Shown in pieces: positions 16,779 to 25,366 of a stretch of 64,000 nucleotides of DNA. The stretch covers positions 1 to 64,000 of the forward strand of contig NZ_BMVK01000002.1 of the NCBI RefSeq assembly GCF_014650675.1, written 5' to 3'. A model generated the notes under the pieces. It was not told the DNA's origin, did not search any database, and saw only the letters and a list, made by a program, of their open reading frames with translations. The DNA comes from Streptomyces anulatus (GTDB lineage Bacteria > Actinomycetota > Actinomycetes > Streptomycetales > Streptomycetaceae). Made by a program: the position numbers and the translations under genes. The stretch's first letter is position 1. The number at the start of each line of letters is the position of its first letter.

Positions 16779-16820
16779 GGGCCCTCGCCCCGTCGACAAA
16801 CGTCGACGGGGCGAGGGCCC
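16779..16820. terminator. Bidirectional terminator between lysE and katA
   Basis: A perfect 19-bp stem (16779-16797 with 16802-16820) has loop AAAC. It lies between the two convergent genes. Confidence 0.9.
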
Positions 16821-16868
16821 CCGGGTACGCGCCGGACCGACGACGCGCTGGGTACGGCCCGGTCCGCC

Positions 16869-18392
16869 TCAGGCCTTGTGCTGCATCGACGAGCGCGCCG
16901 GGTTGCCCTGCTCGCCCGCCTTCGGGTCCTTCTCGCCCGCCTTCGCGCGCACACCCTCCTCGACGCGCTTGCCGAGCGTGGCGTCCACGTTCGTCCAGTA
17001 CTGGAACGCCCGCTTCAGCACCGGCTCGGTCACCCCGTTCAGCAGGTGGCCGACGATGTTGTCGACCAGCCGGTCCCGCGCCGCGTCGTCCAGGACCTCG
17101 CGGACCATCGTGCCCGCCTGGCCCCAGTCGTCGTCCTCGGCGTGGTCCACGTAGGCGGCCCGGGTGATGTCGCCGTCGGCGTACCAGCTCGGCGGGGTGC
17201 CGTAGCGCTCCGTGTCGGCCGCCGGGCCGCCCTTGGAGTTCGGGGCGTAGACCGGGTCGGAGGTCTTCCGGTACGCCATCGCCCCGTCCTTGGAGTACGT
17301 GTTCACGGGGGCGACGGGGGCGTTGACGGGAAGCTGCTGATAGTTGCCGCCGATGCGGTGGCGGTGCGCGTCCGCGTAGCTGAACAGCCGGCCCAGCAGC
17401 ATGCGGTCCGGGCTCGGGCCGATGCCGGGGACGAAGTTGTTCGGCTGGAAGGCCGCCTGCTCGATCTCGGCGTGGTTGTCCGTGGGGTTGCGGTTCAGCG
17501 TCATCCTGCCGACCTCGATCAGCGGGTAGTCGCCGTGCGGCCACACCTTGGTCAGGTCGAACGGGTTGAACCGGTAGTCCTTCGCGTCCTCGTACGGCAT
17601 GACCTGGACCTTCAGCGTCCAGCTCGGGTACTCCCCGTCGCGGATGTGCTCGAAGAGATCACGCGTGTGGTAGTCCGTGTCCACGGCGGCCATCTGGTCG
17701 GCCTCGTGCTGCGTGAACGTCTCGACGCCCTGGTCGGTCTTGAAGTGGTACTTCACCCAGAACTGCTTGCCCTCGGCGTTGATCCACATGTACGTGTGCG
17801 AGGTGTAGCCGTTCATGTGGCGCCAGGTCCGCGGGATGCCCCGGTCCCCCATCAGCCAGGTGACCTGGTGGGCCGACTCGGGCGAGAGGGTCCAGAAGTC
17901 CCACTGCATGTCGTGGTCGCGGAGGTTGTTGTCCGCGCGGCGCTTCTGGGACCGGATGAAGTGCTGGAACTTCATCGGGTCCTTCACGAAGAACACGGGG
18001 GTGTTGTTGCCCACCATGTCGTAGTTGCCTTCGCTGGTGTAGAACTTCACCGCGAAGCCGCGCGGGTCCCGCCAGGTGTCCGGGCTGCCCCGCTCCCCGG
18101 CGACGGTGGAGAACCTGATGACCAGGTCGGTCGAGGCGCCGGGCTGGAACAGCGCGGCCTTCGTGTACGGGGAGACGTCCCCGGTCACCTCGAACGTGCC
18201 GAAGGCGCCGCTTCCCTTGGCGTGCGGCTGGCGTTCGGGGATGCGTTCGCGGTTGAACTGGGCCATCTGCTCGATCAGGTAGGAGTCCTGGAGCAGGATC
18301 GGCCCGCCCGGGCCGACGGTGAGCGAATGCTCGTCGCTCTCCACCGGGGCGCCGGAGTCGGAGGTGGTCGGCTTGCGCGAGGTGTCGGTCAT
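16869..18392 (-). CDS. katA: Monofunctional haem catalase
   Basis: 507 residues, the usual length for small-subunit catalases. [19 protein letters not shown] contains the catalytic His57; [14 protein letters not shown] holds the distal Asn; [14 protein letters not shown] holds the proximal haem Tyr (RxFxYxDxxxxRxG). The enzyme breaks hydrogen peroxide into water and oxygen in the cytoplasm. The C-terminus is a charged low-complexity tail ([19 protein letters not shown]). No fur-family catR gene is next to it, unlike some streptomycete catalase loci. Confidence 0.96.
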   Translation of the reverse strand: MTDTSRKPTTSDSGAPVESDEHSLTVGPGGPILLQDSYLIEQMAQFNRERIPERQPHAKGSGAFGTFEVTGDVSPYTKAALFQPGASTDLVIRFSTVAGERGSPDTWRDPRGFAVKFYTSEGNYDMVGNNTPVFFVKDPMKFQHFIRSQKRRADNNLRDHDMQWDFWTLSPESAHQVTWLMGDRGIPRTWRHMNGYTSHTYMWINAEGKQFWVKYHFKTDQGVETFTQHEADQMAAVDTDYHTRDLFEHIRDGEYPSWTLKVQVMPYEDAKDYRFNPFDLTKVWPHGDYPLIEVGRMTLNRNPTDNHAEIEQAAFQPNNFVPGIGPSPDRMLLGRLFSYADAHRHRIGGNYQQLPVNAPVAPVNTYSKDGAMAYRKTSDPVYAPNSKGGPAADTERYGTPPSWYADGDITRAAYVDHAEDDDWGQAGTMVREVLDDAARDRLVDNIVGHLLNGVTEPVLKRAFQYWTNVDATLGKRVEEGVRAKAGEKDPKAGEQGNPARSSMQHKA

Positions 18393-18894
18393 GTCGTCGT
18401 TTCCTCTTGTTTGTCTTCCGCAGACGTGTCGGCGATGGCTCCCACTACGGCTGCCCTACAGACCCTCTGCCAATGTAGGCAAACGTGGACGAATCGACCC
18501 GTCGAGGAACCGCTCCCGACCGAGCTCCCCGCCGCGTCGGCGGGGCCGCCGCCCCGGCACCCTCGTGGCGCCCGGAGCCCTCCGCGTATCCCCGATACGG
18601 AAGCTCACACATCGGCCGCCGGGCCGGACGCCGCCAGGGACCCGCCCCTGGCCCGGGGCTCTCCCATTCGCCTGCCCGCGTTACGCCGGACGGGAGCGGA
18701 ACGGAACGGAACAGACCGGAACCGACGGGAGCGGAGAAGGGCGCGCGAGCGCCACCCGCGCCGACAGAGCCGACAGAGCCGACTGAGTACTTTTCCCCTC
18801 CCCTCTGAGTACGGCACCGACTCCGCCCGCCGGACCGAACCGTGCGAGTCTTCACCCCACGGAGCCGGGGGGCTCCGGTCACCGGTCTTGGGTG
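18393..18894. other. 500-base region upstream of katA
   Basis: It should contain the katA promoter at its left end (AT-richer part at 18395-18490). Between 18695 and 18795 there is simple sequence: GGAAC repeated four times near 18700-18725 and CCGACAGAG repeated at about 18764-18785. No gene was supported. Confidence 0.4.
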
Positions 18895-19089
18895 ATGGGG
18901 CGGGATGGGGACGAAGCCGTGGATCTGTTCGATGTGGAGCTGGGCGGACGGGACGAGCCCTCGGGGGGACCCGGGGGCAGTTGCTCCTGGGTCACCGCCG
19001 TGATCCTCGGGATTCTGGTGTTGCTGGCGGTGCTGGTGCACACGTTCTTCGGGTGGGCGCGGGACCTCCTCGGCGCCCTGATCTCGTAA
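18895..19089 (+). CDS. Small single-span membrane protein
   Basis: 64 residues: an acidic, Gly-rich N-terminus (DLFDVELGGRDEPSGG) and one C-terminal membrane span (VTAVILGILVLLAVLVHTFFGWA). The family is not recognised. No clear ribosome site is present, and GTG at 18892 is an alternative start. The good hydrophobic helix and intact frame make a gene plausible, but this is uncertain. Confidence 0.4.
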   Translation: MGRDGDEAVDLFDVELGGRDEPSGGPGGSCSWVTAVILGILVLLAVLVHTFFGWARDLLGALIS

Positions 19090-19099
19090 CGGCACCCCG

Positions 19100-20083
19100 T
19101 CAGCCGCGCCGCCGCGCCTCCACCGCGTCACGGGTGTCCTCGGCGATCAGGGCGCCGTTGATCGCCGATGCCGCCATGAGGCCGGCCGCTGCGGCGCCGA
19201 TGACCTGCTCGGTGAGGCGGGTGACATTGCCCGCCGCCCAGACCCCGGGGACCTCCGTCGCACCGGTCGGGTCGGTGGGGATGTACGTGCCGATCACCTC
19301 GCCCCCCATCTCCTGGGCGACCGGGACCAGCCCCAGCGATTCCAGTACGGCCGAACGCGCGACGAAGCGCGCCTGGACCACCAGCGCCTCGCGCGGGATC
19401 ACCCGGCCGCCCGCCAGCCGTACGCCGGTGAACCGGTCGTCCGCCACCTCCAGGCCCGTGACCTCGCCGTCCACCACCGCCACGCCCCGGGCCGCCAGCT
19501 CCTCGTACTCCTCGTCCGTCGGCTCCGGGCCCGTGTGGCGGAAGAGGGTGACGTCCTCGCTCCACTGCCGCCACATCAGCGCCTGGTGCACGGCGAGGGC
19601 CCCGGTGGCGAGCACGCCGATCGGGCGGTCCGCCACCTCGCGACCGTGGCAGTACGGGCAGTGCAGCACCTCGCGCCCCCAACGCTCCGCCAGGCCGGGG
19701 ACGGGCGGCAGCTCGTCGACGAGCCCCGTCGTCACCAGCAGCCTGCGCGCCTCGACGCTCCGGCCGTCCTCCGTCGCCACCCGGAAGCCCCGATCCCCCG
19801 GCAGCCGCTCGGCCGAGGCCACCCGGCCCTCGACGATCTCCGCCCCGTACCCGGCGGCCTCGCCCCGGCCGATCGCCAGCAGTTCGCCGGGCGGGGTCGA
19901 CTCGCGGCCCAGGTAGTTGTGCACATGGGACGCGGGCGCGTTACGGGGCTCGCCCGCATCGATCACCAGGACCGAACGCCGGGCCCGCGCCAGGGTCAGC
20001 GCCCCGCTCAGGCCGGCCGCACCGCCGCCCACGATCACCACGTCGTACCGCTGCTGCTTCATGTCGTCGCTCCTGCTCTCCAT
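19100..20083 (-). CDS. FAD-dependent NAD(P)H oxidoreductase, thioredoxin-reductase-like
   Basis: 327 residues. YDVVIVGGGAAGLSGAL is the FAD Rossmann motif, HCPYCHG (about residue 140) sits where thioredoxin reductase has CxxC, and GVWAAGNVT is the second FAD motif. CPYCHG is common in a TrxB-like actinobacterial group whose partner is unknown. The start at 20083 is fixed by a perfect ribosome site (20087-20096); an in-frame ATG at 20062 lacks one. It is not next to a thioredoxin gene, so it may act on another disulphide or low-molecular-weight substrate. Confidence 0.88.
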   Translation of the reverse strand: MESRSDDMKQQRYDVVIVGGGAAGLSGALTLARARRSVLVIDAGEPRNAPASHVHNYLGRESTPPGELLAIGRGEAAGYGAEIVEGRVASAERLPGDRGFRVATEDGRSVEARRLLVTTGLVDELPPVPGLAERWGREVLHCPYCHGREVADRPIGVLATGALAVHQALMWRQWSEDVTLFRHTGPEPTDEEYEELAARGVAVVDGEVTGLEVADDRFTGVRLAGGRVIPREALVVQARFVARSAVLESLGLVPVAQEMGGEVIGTYIPTDPTGATEVPGVWAAGNVTRLTEQVIGAAAAGLMAASAINGALIAEDTRDAVEARRRG

Positions 20084-20086
20084 GCG

Positions 20087-20096
20087 GATCACCTCC
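20087..20096 (-). promoter_or_regulatory. Perfect ribosome binding site GGAGGTGATC
   Basis: On the minus strand GGAGGTGATC is a complete complement to the 3' end of 16S rRNA (GATCACCTCC). GGAGG is 8 bases from the ATG at 20083, and this decides the start of the oxidoreductase. Confidence 0.85.
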
Positions 20097-20158
20097 GGTT
20101 GATGAAGAGAGTGCGCCCATGAGGCCGAAACGACAAACATCCTTGCCGAAACAGCAAC

Positions 20159-20572
20159 TCACGCGATGCTGAACTCGCACCACACGATCTTGCCGGGGTT
20201 CCGCTCCCCCACCCCCCACTTGTCCGACAGCGCCGCGACCAGCAGCAGCCCGCGCCCACCCTCGTCGTCGGGCCCCGGCATCCCGTCGGCCGGGCGCACC
20301 TCGCCGCCGCCACTGTCGTGCAGCTCGACGCGGAGCGCGTTCTCGATCCGCTCCAGATAGATGTGGACCTTGAAGCCGCGCCCCGGCGGAACACCGTGGC
20401 GGAGGGCATTGGTCGCCAGTTCGGTTACGCAGAGCAGCACATCGTCCGTGCGCTTCTCGCACTCCCACTCGACCAGCGCCTTGCGGGTGAACTTGCGCAC
20501 GACCGGGATCGACCTGCGCTCACGGCAGTAGAAGGCGGCGCGGTAGTAGGGGAGTTGAGTTGTCTCGTTCAT
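20159..20572 (-). CDS. RsbW-like ATP-binding protein (HATPase_c)
   Basis: 137 residues of a single GHKL ATPase domain: N-box LCVTELATNALRHG, G1 box ELHDSGGG and G2 box DDEGGRGLLLV. Streptomycetes have many such stand-alone proteins, related to anti-sigma factor kinases but usually of unknown target. It diverges from an XRE/DUF397 pair across a perfect inverted repeat (20620-20639), the grouping seen at WhiJ-like loci, so a common developmental regulatory unit is likely. Confidence 0.9.
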   Translation of the reverse strand: MNETTQLPYYRAAFYCRERRSIPVVRKFTRKALVEWECEKRTDDVLLCVTELATNALRHGVPPGRGFKVHIYLERIENALRVELHDSGGGEVRPADGMPGPDDEGGRGLLLVAALSDKWGVGERNPGKIVWCEFSIA

Positions 20573-20619
20573 GCTTCCACGCTCACACGCTGTAACTAGG
20601 CTTCAGCAGAGCCCAGAGA

Positions 20620-20639
20620 CGTACAAACGGTTTTGTACG
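20620..20639. promoter_or_regulatory. Inverted repeat CGTACAAA-N4-TTTGTACG
   Basis: Perfect 8-bp arms flank CGGT in the divergent region between the HATPase gene and the XRE regulator gene. Position and symmetry suggest an operator, probably for the regulator encoded at 20686. Confidence 0.65.
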
Positions 20640-20685
20640 GGTTCTGACGGGTTGACAGCGGGACCGGAACGGGGAGAGCCAGGTC

Positions 20686-21654
20686 ATGCAACCGGGAAAG
20701 CAGAGCGGCATCAGGCGGGTTACTTCGTGGCAACTGGTCGGGGCGCAGCTACGCCACTTCCGCAGACTCGCCGGGCTCACACAGGCCGCCCTCGCTGAGC
20801 AGGCCGGGGTGGGCGAGGACACCATCGCCTCGATCGAGCAAGGGCGACGGGCGCTTCAGCTGGACATGGCCATCCAGCTCGATGAACTACTGGACACCAA
20901 GGGCACCTTGCGGGTCGCGGTGGAGAAGATCCCGCGCAAGGAGCGCTATCAGGCGCTGGTGAAGGACTTCGTGCAGTACGAGCAGAACGCAGTGAGCCTG
21001 CTCTGGTACGAGTCCCAGCTCGTACCAGGACTGCTCCAGACCGAGTCGTACGCACGCTTCGTCTTTGGCTGCACCTACCCACCGCTCGAAGAGGAGGAGA
21101 TCGAGAAACGGGTTACGGACCGTCTCGACCGCCAGAAGATCCTGGAGCGCAAGCCCCGGCCGATCCTCCACTTCATCCTGGAGGAGAGCATCCTGCACAC
21201 GCAGCTGGGCGACCCCGAAGTGATGCGTGAGCAGCTTCTCCACCTGCGGCGCTGCATGGACCTGCCATTCGTCACCATCCAAATCATGCCCCGCAGCACC
21301 CCTCGGCACGCCGGGCTCTCGGGGCCGCTCATCCTGCTGGAGACACCAGACCACGACGGGCTCGCCTACATCGACGGCCAGTTGCGTGGAGAGCTGTACG
21401 ACGAGCCAGCCGACGTCAGCGCGCTTATGCAGAGGTATGGGATGCTGCGTTCCCAGGCGCTCACCGTCGCGGAGAGCACCCGGCTACTGGATGCACTGCT
21501 TGACGCACTGCTTGGAGAGACATGCCCCGCGCAGCACACCCCGGTCCCACAGCCCTCCACTGGTTCAAGTCCAGCTACAGCAACGGTGACGGCGGAGCCT
21601 GCGTCGAAGTCGCCGCCCACCCCTCCGCCGTCCACGTCCGCGACTCCAAGGTGA
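20686..21654 (+). CDS. WhiJ-like XRE regulator with DUF5753 (Scr1) domain
   Basis: 322 residues. The HTH_31-type domain is QLRHFRRLAGLTQAALAEQAGVGEDTIASIEQGRR (about 22-56), followed by the DUF5753 region (KDFVQYEQNAVSLLWYESQLVPGLLQTESYAR ... HFILEESILHTQLG). A GGGGAG lies 9 bases before the start. Family proteins usually end soon after the helix here ending LLDALLDALLGE. This one continues about 45 more Pro/Thr/Ser-rich residues by reading through the next gene in another frame, so the natural stop may have been lost by a small indel. Acts with the DUF397 protein encoded next, by analogy with WhiJ. Confidence 0.88.
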   Translation: MQPGKQSGIRRVTSWQLVGAQLRHFRRLAGLTQAALAEQAGVGEDTIASIEQGRRALQLDMAIQLDELLDTKGTLRVAVEKIPRKERYQALVKDFVQYEQNAVSLLWYESQLVPGLLQTESYARFVFGCTYPPLEEEEIEKRVTDRLDRQKILERKPRPILHFILEESILHTQLGDPEVMREQLLHLRRCMDLPFVTIQIMPRSTPRHAGLSGPLILLETPDHDGLAYIDGQLRGELYDEPADVSALMQRYGMLRSQALTVAESTRLLDALLDALLGETCPAQHTPVPQPSTGSSPATATVTAEPASKSPPTPPPSTSATPR

Positions 21655-21725
21655 CCGACGGCCCCGTCCTCACCGTCGAGCCCGCCGCCTGGAGCGCCTT
21701 CGTCCACGGCAGCGCGGCCGTCTGA
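21522..21725 (+). CDS. DUF397 protein
   Basis: 67 residues. HWFKSSYSNGDGGACVEVA and VHVRDSKVTDGPVLTVEPAAWSAFV are the two DUF397 signatures. GGAGAG lies upstream of the ATG. It overlaps the 3' end of the XRE regulator gene by 133 bases in another frame. DUF397 proteins are the small partners of WhiJ-type regulators and are thought to modulate their DNA binding. Confidence 0.93.
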   Translation: MPRAAHPGPTALHWFKSSYSNGDGGACVEVAAHPSAVHVRDSKVTDGPVLTVEPAAWSAFVHGSAAV

Positions 21726-21750
21726 GCCGCACCCGTTCACGAAAAAGGGC

Positions 21751-21792
21751 CCGCCCCGCCCCCGGCCACCAACTCGGCCGGAAGCGGGGCGG
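21751..21792. terminator. Terminator after the DUF397 gene
   Basis: Arms CCGCCCCGC (21751-21759) and GCGGGGCGG (21784-21792) with an inner CGGCC/GGCCG stem. It lies between convergent genes. Confidence 0.75.
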
Positions 21793-21813
21793 TTTCCGTC
21801 TGGGCGGACGGGA

Positions 21814-22056
21814 TCAGTAACGCACCCACAGCTCGTACACGCCCGCCTTGCCCGCGAACGGGTTGCAGATGAAGACGCGGCTCCAGAGAGCGTTGTCAGC
21901 GCCGGCGTTCCCTACGGCCTGGCACTCCGCCAGGCTGCCGTGGTGGCTGCGGAGGAAGAAGCCGGGGCCCGTCGCGGAGGCGGTCGACGCGGTGCCGAGC
22001 AGCATCGCGCCGGCGGTCGCCACGGTCACCGCGAGAGCGGCAATACGTCTGTGCAT
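21814..22056 (-). CDS. Small secreted protein
   Basis: 80 residues. The signal peptide (MHRRIAALAVTVATAGAMLLGTASTASA) is followed by about 50 mature residues with two cysteines (C45, C64) that could pair. AAGGGAG precedes the ATG. Family not named; similar small disulphide-containing secreted proteins are common in Streptomyces. No function assigned. Confidence 0.7.
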   Translation of the reverse strand: MHRRIAALAVTVATAGAMLLGTASTASATGPGFFLRSHHGSLAECQAVGNAGADNALWSRVFICNPFAGKAGVYELWVRY

Positions 22057-22250
22057 GTCGGTAACTCCCTTTTCAGTCGACGCACATGACTGTGCATCAG
22101 TGAATGGTCAGAGCCGAACCGATCAGCGCGCGCCGCCGAGAGAAAGCTAGCGAGCCGGGCGCGCCCGCACAATAGGTCTGGACCAATAAGGCATCGCATA
22201 TGCCCCATGGCCGTAAACCTGTGCCCTGCCGCATATTTCGTGCGGCTCGC

Positions 22251-23123
22251 TCAGCCCCCGGCCGTCCGCTCCACCGGGATCCACAGCTCCGCCTCCGCCC
22301 GCTTCCCCTCCTCCGACAGCCGCACCCGCAGGATCTCCGGGCCCGGCCGGGAGGCGTACGGGTTCGACGGGAACCACTGGGTGAAGACGTCCCGCCAGAG
22401 GTACTGGAGGGCCTGCGGGAACTCCCCCTCGTTCTCGAAGACCGCCCAGGTCCCCGCCGGTACGTCCAGGGCGTCCAGGCCCTCCGGAGGCTCCGCCCCG
22501 CTCACCACCCCGTGGTAGTAGTCGAGTTCGGTGCCTTCCGCGCGGCTCGGGTCGAGCTGGTCGCTCACCCCGACGATCCCCGCCGGCTCCTGGTCGGAGA
22601 GGGCCGCGATGCGGTCCAGCTCCTCCCGGCCGATCCCCCGGATGAACTCCGCGATGGCCGGATTCGGCCCCTCGTGGATAAGCGGGACGCGGGCCTTCCT
22701 GCCCACCACCCGGAATGCGTCCTTCTCCACCAGCTTGTACCGCATGGCCGTACTCCCTTCGACGACGAGTCGGAAGGTCAGTCGTTGCTGGGACCGCAGA
22801 ACCGCGCCGCTTCGCCGGGCCTCGCCGGGGCCGATGCCGTGCACGGCCCGGAAGGCGCGGGCGAAGCCCTCCCCCGTGTCGTAGCCGTACCGCACCGCCA
22901 CGTCCAGCAGCGTCCGGTCGGGGGCGCCGAGCACCTCGGCTCCCGCGACCGTCATGCGGCGACGGCGGATGTACTCCGACAGCGGGAGGCCCGCGAGCGC
23001 GGAGAACATCCGGCGGAAGTGGTACTCCGACGTCATCGCGATCCGCGCGAGCTCCGCCGCCTCGATGCGCTCACCGAGGTGTGCCTCGATGTGCTCCATC
23101 GCGTCGTTCAGCCGTTCCAGCAA
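22251..23123 (-). CDS. AraC-family regulator with GyrI-like effector domain
   Basis: 290 residues. Residues 1-110 carry two helix-turn-helix units (ELARIAMTSEYHFRRMFSALAGLPLSEYIRRRR; LDVAVRYGYDTGEGFARAFRAVHGIGPGEARR). Residues about 130-290 form a GyrI-like/SHV2 binding domain (RYKLVEKDAFRVVGRKARV ... ELWIPVE). This is the Rob/SoxS-like plan in which small hydrophobic compounds bind the C-terminal domain. Target genes are unknown; it lies downstream of the imine-reductase-like gene in the same direction with 94 bases between, so they may be co-transcribed. Confidence 0.92.
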   Translation of the reverse strand: MLERLNDAMEHIEAHLGERIEAAELARIAMTSEYHFRRMFSALAGLPLSEYIRRRRMTVAGAEVLGAPDRTLLDVAVRYGYDTGEGFARAFRAVHGIGPGEARRSGAVLRSQQRLTFRLVVEGSTAMRYKLVEKDAFRVVGRKARVPLIHEGPNPAIAEFIRGIGREELDRIAALSDQEPAGIVGVSDQLDPSRAEGTELDYYHGVVSGAEPPEGLDALDVPAGTWAVFENEGEFPQALQYLWRDVFTQWFPSNPYASRPGPEILRVRLSEEGKRAEAELWIPVERTAGG

Positions 23124-23217
23124 CCGCTGACTCCTTCCCTTGCTCGTTCACCGTAGGAAGGGGCCATCCTGCCGGACCCGACCTTCCGTGCCCGGATCGG
23201 TCGGTCCGGGCGGAGGG

Positions 23218-24099
23218 CTACTTCCCGGGCTTCGCCAGCAGCTCCACCAGGGCCGAGAAGCTGTCCGCACCGTGCCCCGCCTCCATGCCCCGGCGGAACA
23301 GGTCGACGACGGCGGCCGGGAGGGCGGTGTCGACTCCCGCGTCGGCGTTGGTCTGCAGGACGTGCTCGACGCTCGCCATCCCCATGGCCAGGCGGTCCAC
23401 GTCGCCGACGTGCACTCCCGCGTCGATGCGGTCGGCGTAGAAGGCGAAGAACTGCGGGAGGGAGTTCGCCGTGTCATCGGCGTGCGGCAGGAAGTCGGCC
23501 GCCGTCAGGCCGTTCGCGCGGGCGAGGGCGACGGCCTGCCAGTAGCCCAGCATGGCGGTCCAGAACATGCCCACGCCAAGCTGGTAGAGCAGCGCGGCAC
23601 GCCCCGGGTCCTCGCCGTGGTGCTCGGCCCGGCCCGTCAGCGCTTCGAGCACCGCCCGGTGCCGGTCGAACACTTCGCGCGGCCCGCTGTAGAAAGTCGA
23701 CGACTCGGGCTGCCCGATGCCGGACGGAGGCGAGTTGACACCGCCGGTGAGCTGTACCGCGCCGTACCCGGCAGCCCAGTGCGCCCCGGCGCGGGCCTCC
23801 TCGGGTGTGGCGGAGGTGAGGTTCAGCAGGACCCGGCCGCCCAGGGCCGGTGCGGCGGGCTCCAGTACGGCGCGGACCGCCGCGTAGTCCGTGAGGCTGA
23901 GGATGACCACCTCGTTCGCCGCGACGGCATCGGCGGGATTCGGCGCGAGGGCCGCCCCCCGGGCCACCAGGTCGTCCGCGCGGGAAGCGGTGCGGTTCCA
24001 GACGGTGACCGCGTATCCGCGGTCGAGTAACGCCGCCGCCATGGCCCGGCCCATCGGGCCCAGCCCCATGACGGTGACCGAGTGCTGCGCGCTGCTCAT
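23218..24099 (-). CDS. NADPH-dependent imine-reductase-like / beta-hydroxyacid dehydrogenase
   Basis: 293 residues from ATG at 24099 with GGAGG upstream (an upstream ATG at 24141 lacks one). The Rossmann start VTVMGLGPMGRAMAAALLDRGYAVTVWNRT prefers NADPH. The segment LTGGVNSPPSGIGQPESSTFYSG and the all-helical C-terminal domain fit the IRED group, in which the catalytic Lys of hydroxyacid dehydrogenases is replaced. Reduction of a cyclic imine is possible but unproved. The gene diverges from a TetR regulator across two near-identical operators. Confidence 0.85.
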   Translation of the reverse strand: MSSAQHSVTVMGLGPMGRAMAAALLDRGYAVTVWNRTASRADDLVARGAALAPNPADAVAANEVVILSLTDYAAVRAVLEPAAPALGGRVLLNLTSATPEEARAGAHWAAGYGAVQLTGGVNSPPSGIGQPESSTFYSGPREVFDRHRAVLEALTGRAEHHGEDPGRAALLYQLGVGMFWTAMLGYWQAVALARANGLTAADFLPHADDTANSLPQFFAFYADRIDAGVHVGDVDRLAMGMASVEHVLQTNADAGVDTALPAAVVDLFRRGMEAGHGADSFSALVELLAKPGK

Positions 24100-24150
24100 C
24101 GCCGTGCCTCCAACTGGTTGGTCAGGACGGGGAGTCGGCACCCGCCCCGA

Positions 24151-24172
24151 CTAGAACGATCGCTCTATCTAG
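24151..24172. promoter_or_regulatory. TetR operator copy 1
   Basis: Reads CTAGAACGATCGCTCTATCTAG, an imperfect palindrome around AGAACGATCGCTCT. The copy at 24198-24219 differs only in a few bases. It lies in the divergent region of the imine-reductase-like and TetR genes. Confidence 0.75.
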
Positions 24173-24197
24173 AGCACGTCGAGAAGCTAGCACAGCT

Positions 24198-24219
24198 CTA
24201 GAACGAACGCTCTACTTAG
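24198..24219. promoter_or_regulatory. TetR operator copy 2
   Basis: Reads CTAGAACGAACGCTCTACTTAG. The two copies are 47 bases apart start to start, so the same regulator can control both promoters. This copy ends 19 bases before the TetR start and would block its own promoter. Confidence 0.75.
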
Positions 24220-24238
24220 TGCCCGCTACAGTGACGGC

Positions 24239-24826
24239 ATGCAGACCAGCACCCGGGACCGGATCGTCGTGGCGACCGCCCGCCTTCTCCAGCGGCAGGG
24301 CTACGTCGGCACCGGCATCAAGCAGATCGCCTCGGAGTCGCAGGCCACGCTCGGATCGATCTACCACTTCTTCCCGGGCGGCAAGGAGGCCGTCGCCGTC
24401 GCCGCGATCCGGTACAGCGCTCAGGAGTTCGCGGCGCTCCTGGGGGAAGCCCTGGACAGTGAGCCCGACCCGGCGGAGGCGGTGCTCTCCTGCACCCGCC
24501 AGTTGGCCGCCGGACTCAAGGAGTCGGGCTGGGTCGACGGCTGCCCGGTGACGGCGGCGGCCCTGGAGACGCTCGGGACCGGATCGGACCTCCAGCAGGT
24601 CTGCGCCGACGCGCTGAACGGCTGGGAGCGGCTCGTCCGCGACAAGTTGCTGGGCTGCGGGTTCCCGGCGGAGGACGCCCGGGAGCTGGCGACCACCGTC
24701 ATCAGCGCCATGGAGGGCGCCGAGGTCACGGCCCAGGTCAACCGGAGCGAGGACCCCCTCCTGGCGGCGGGCCGGCAGTTGGCCCGCCTCGTGCGGTCGT
24801 ACGGAGTCGGTACGCCGGGCCGCTGA
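24239..24826 (+). CDS. TetR-family regulator
   Basis: 195 residues. The N-terminal HTH is IVVATARLLQRQGYVGTGIKQIASESQATLGSIYHFFPGGKEAV, matching the LmrA/YxaF-like subgroup; the rest is the helical ligand domain. TACAGT (24227-24232) ends 6 bases before the ATG, so the transcript is probably leaderless. It should repress itself and the divergent imine-reductase-like gene through the twin operators. Confidence 0.93.
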   Translation: MQTSTRDRIVVATARLLQRQGYVGTGIKQIASESQATLGSIYHFFPGGKEAVAVAAIRYSAQEFAALLGEALDSEPDPAEAVLSCTRQLAAGLKESGWVDGCPVTAAALETLGTGSDLQQVCADALNGWERLVRDKLLGCGFPAEDARELATTVISAMEGAEVTAQVNRSEDPLLAAGRQLARLVRSYGVGTPGR

Positions 24827-24863
24827 GGTACGACCAGGAGCCGGGGCACGACCGGGAGACTCC

Positions 24864-24921
24864 GGGAACGGAAAAAGGGTTGGGCGGCGGCCCTTCGGCC
24901 GCCGCCCAACCCTTCCGTTCC
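24864..24921. terminator. Large bidirectional terminator
   Basis: The stem GGGTTGGGCGGCGGCC/GGCCGCCGCCCAACCC has loop CTTC (24893-24896) and outer GGAACGG/CCGTTCC arms. It lies between the convergent TetR and small secreted protein genes. Confidence 0.9.
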
Positions 24922-24929
24922 CAGCCGGT

Positions 24930-25163
24930 TCAGCTGAGCTTGGCGCCTTCCACGGTGCTGGTGACCGTGCCGGCGGTGGAGGTGGTGGCCCCCGCCGCGC
25001 CGTCGACCAGCTGGCCGAGTTCGCCGACGTTGTCCAGCGCCCCCAGCGAGACGGGCGGTTCGGCCGCGTGAGCGGTGTCCCCGCCGCCCGGGGGCGGGGA
25101 GATGGCGGCGATGACCGCTCCGGTGGCGAGGGTGACGACGGCAAGTAGGCTTCGCTTCTTCAT
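24930..25163 (-). CDS. Small secreted protein
   Basis: 77 residues from ATG at 25163. MKKRSLLAVVTLATGAVIAAI is a signal peptide; the mature part is Ala/Gly/Thr-rich without cysteines (VSLGALDNVGELGQLVDGAAGATTSTAGTV). Likely exported; family not recognised beyond the frequent ATP-dependent-free small secreted proteins of Streptomyces. No function assigned. Confidence 0.65.
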   Translation of the reverse strand: MKKRSLLAVVTLATGAVIAAISPPPGGGDTAHAAEPPVSLGALDNVGELGQLVDGAAGATTSTAGTVTSTVEGAKLS

Positions 25164-25366
25164 GCCCGGTTCAACGGCCCGGGGCCGGGAAAGGGCACGC
25201 CCCAGATTTTTCGCGTGCCGGCCGTGGCGCGTCACGACACCACGCGGCGGCGGTCCGCCCGGCGCGACTCTCCAGCCGCCGGAACCATGGACGCGGCGCC
25301 GCCGGGAAAGCACGCCCGTCCCACCTCGGGGGTCACCGCCCGCACCCCGCGGCCTAGTCTGTGCCC

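Noticed and set aside
18695..18795. Possible regulatory array of GGAAC and CCGACAGAG repeats
   Set aside because: Very short simple-sequence repeats in a long GC-rich gap; no symmetry and no clear position relative to a promoter.
16755..19916. 1053-codon plus-strand open frame across katA and beyond
   Set aside because: It is antisense to catalase, then crosses an intergenic region and the oxidoreductase gene; no homology visible.
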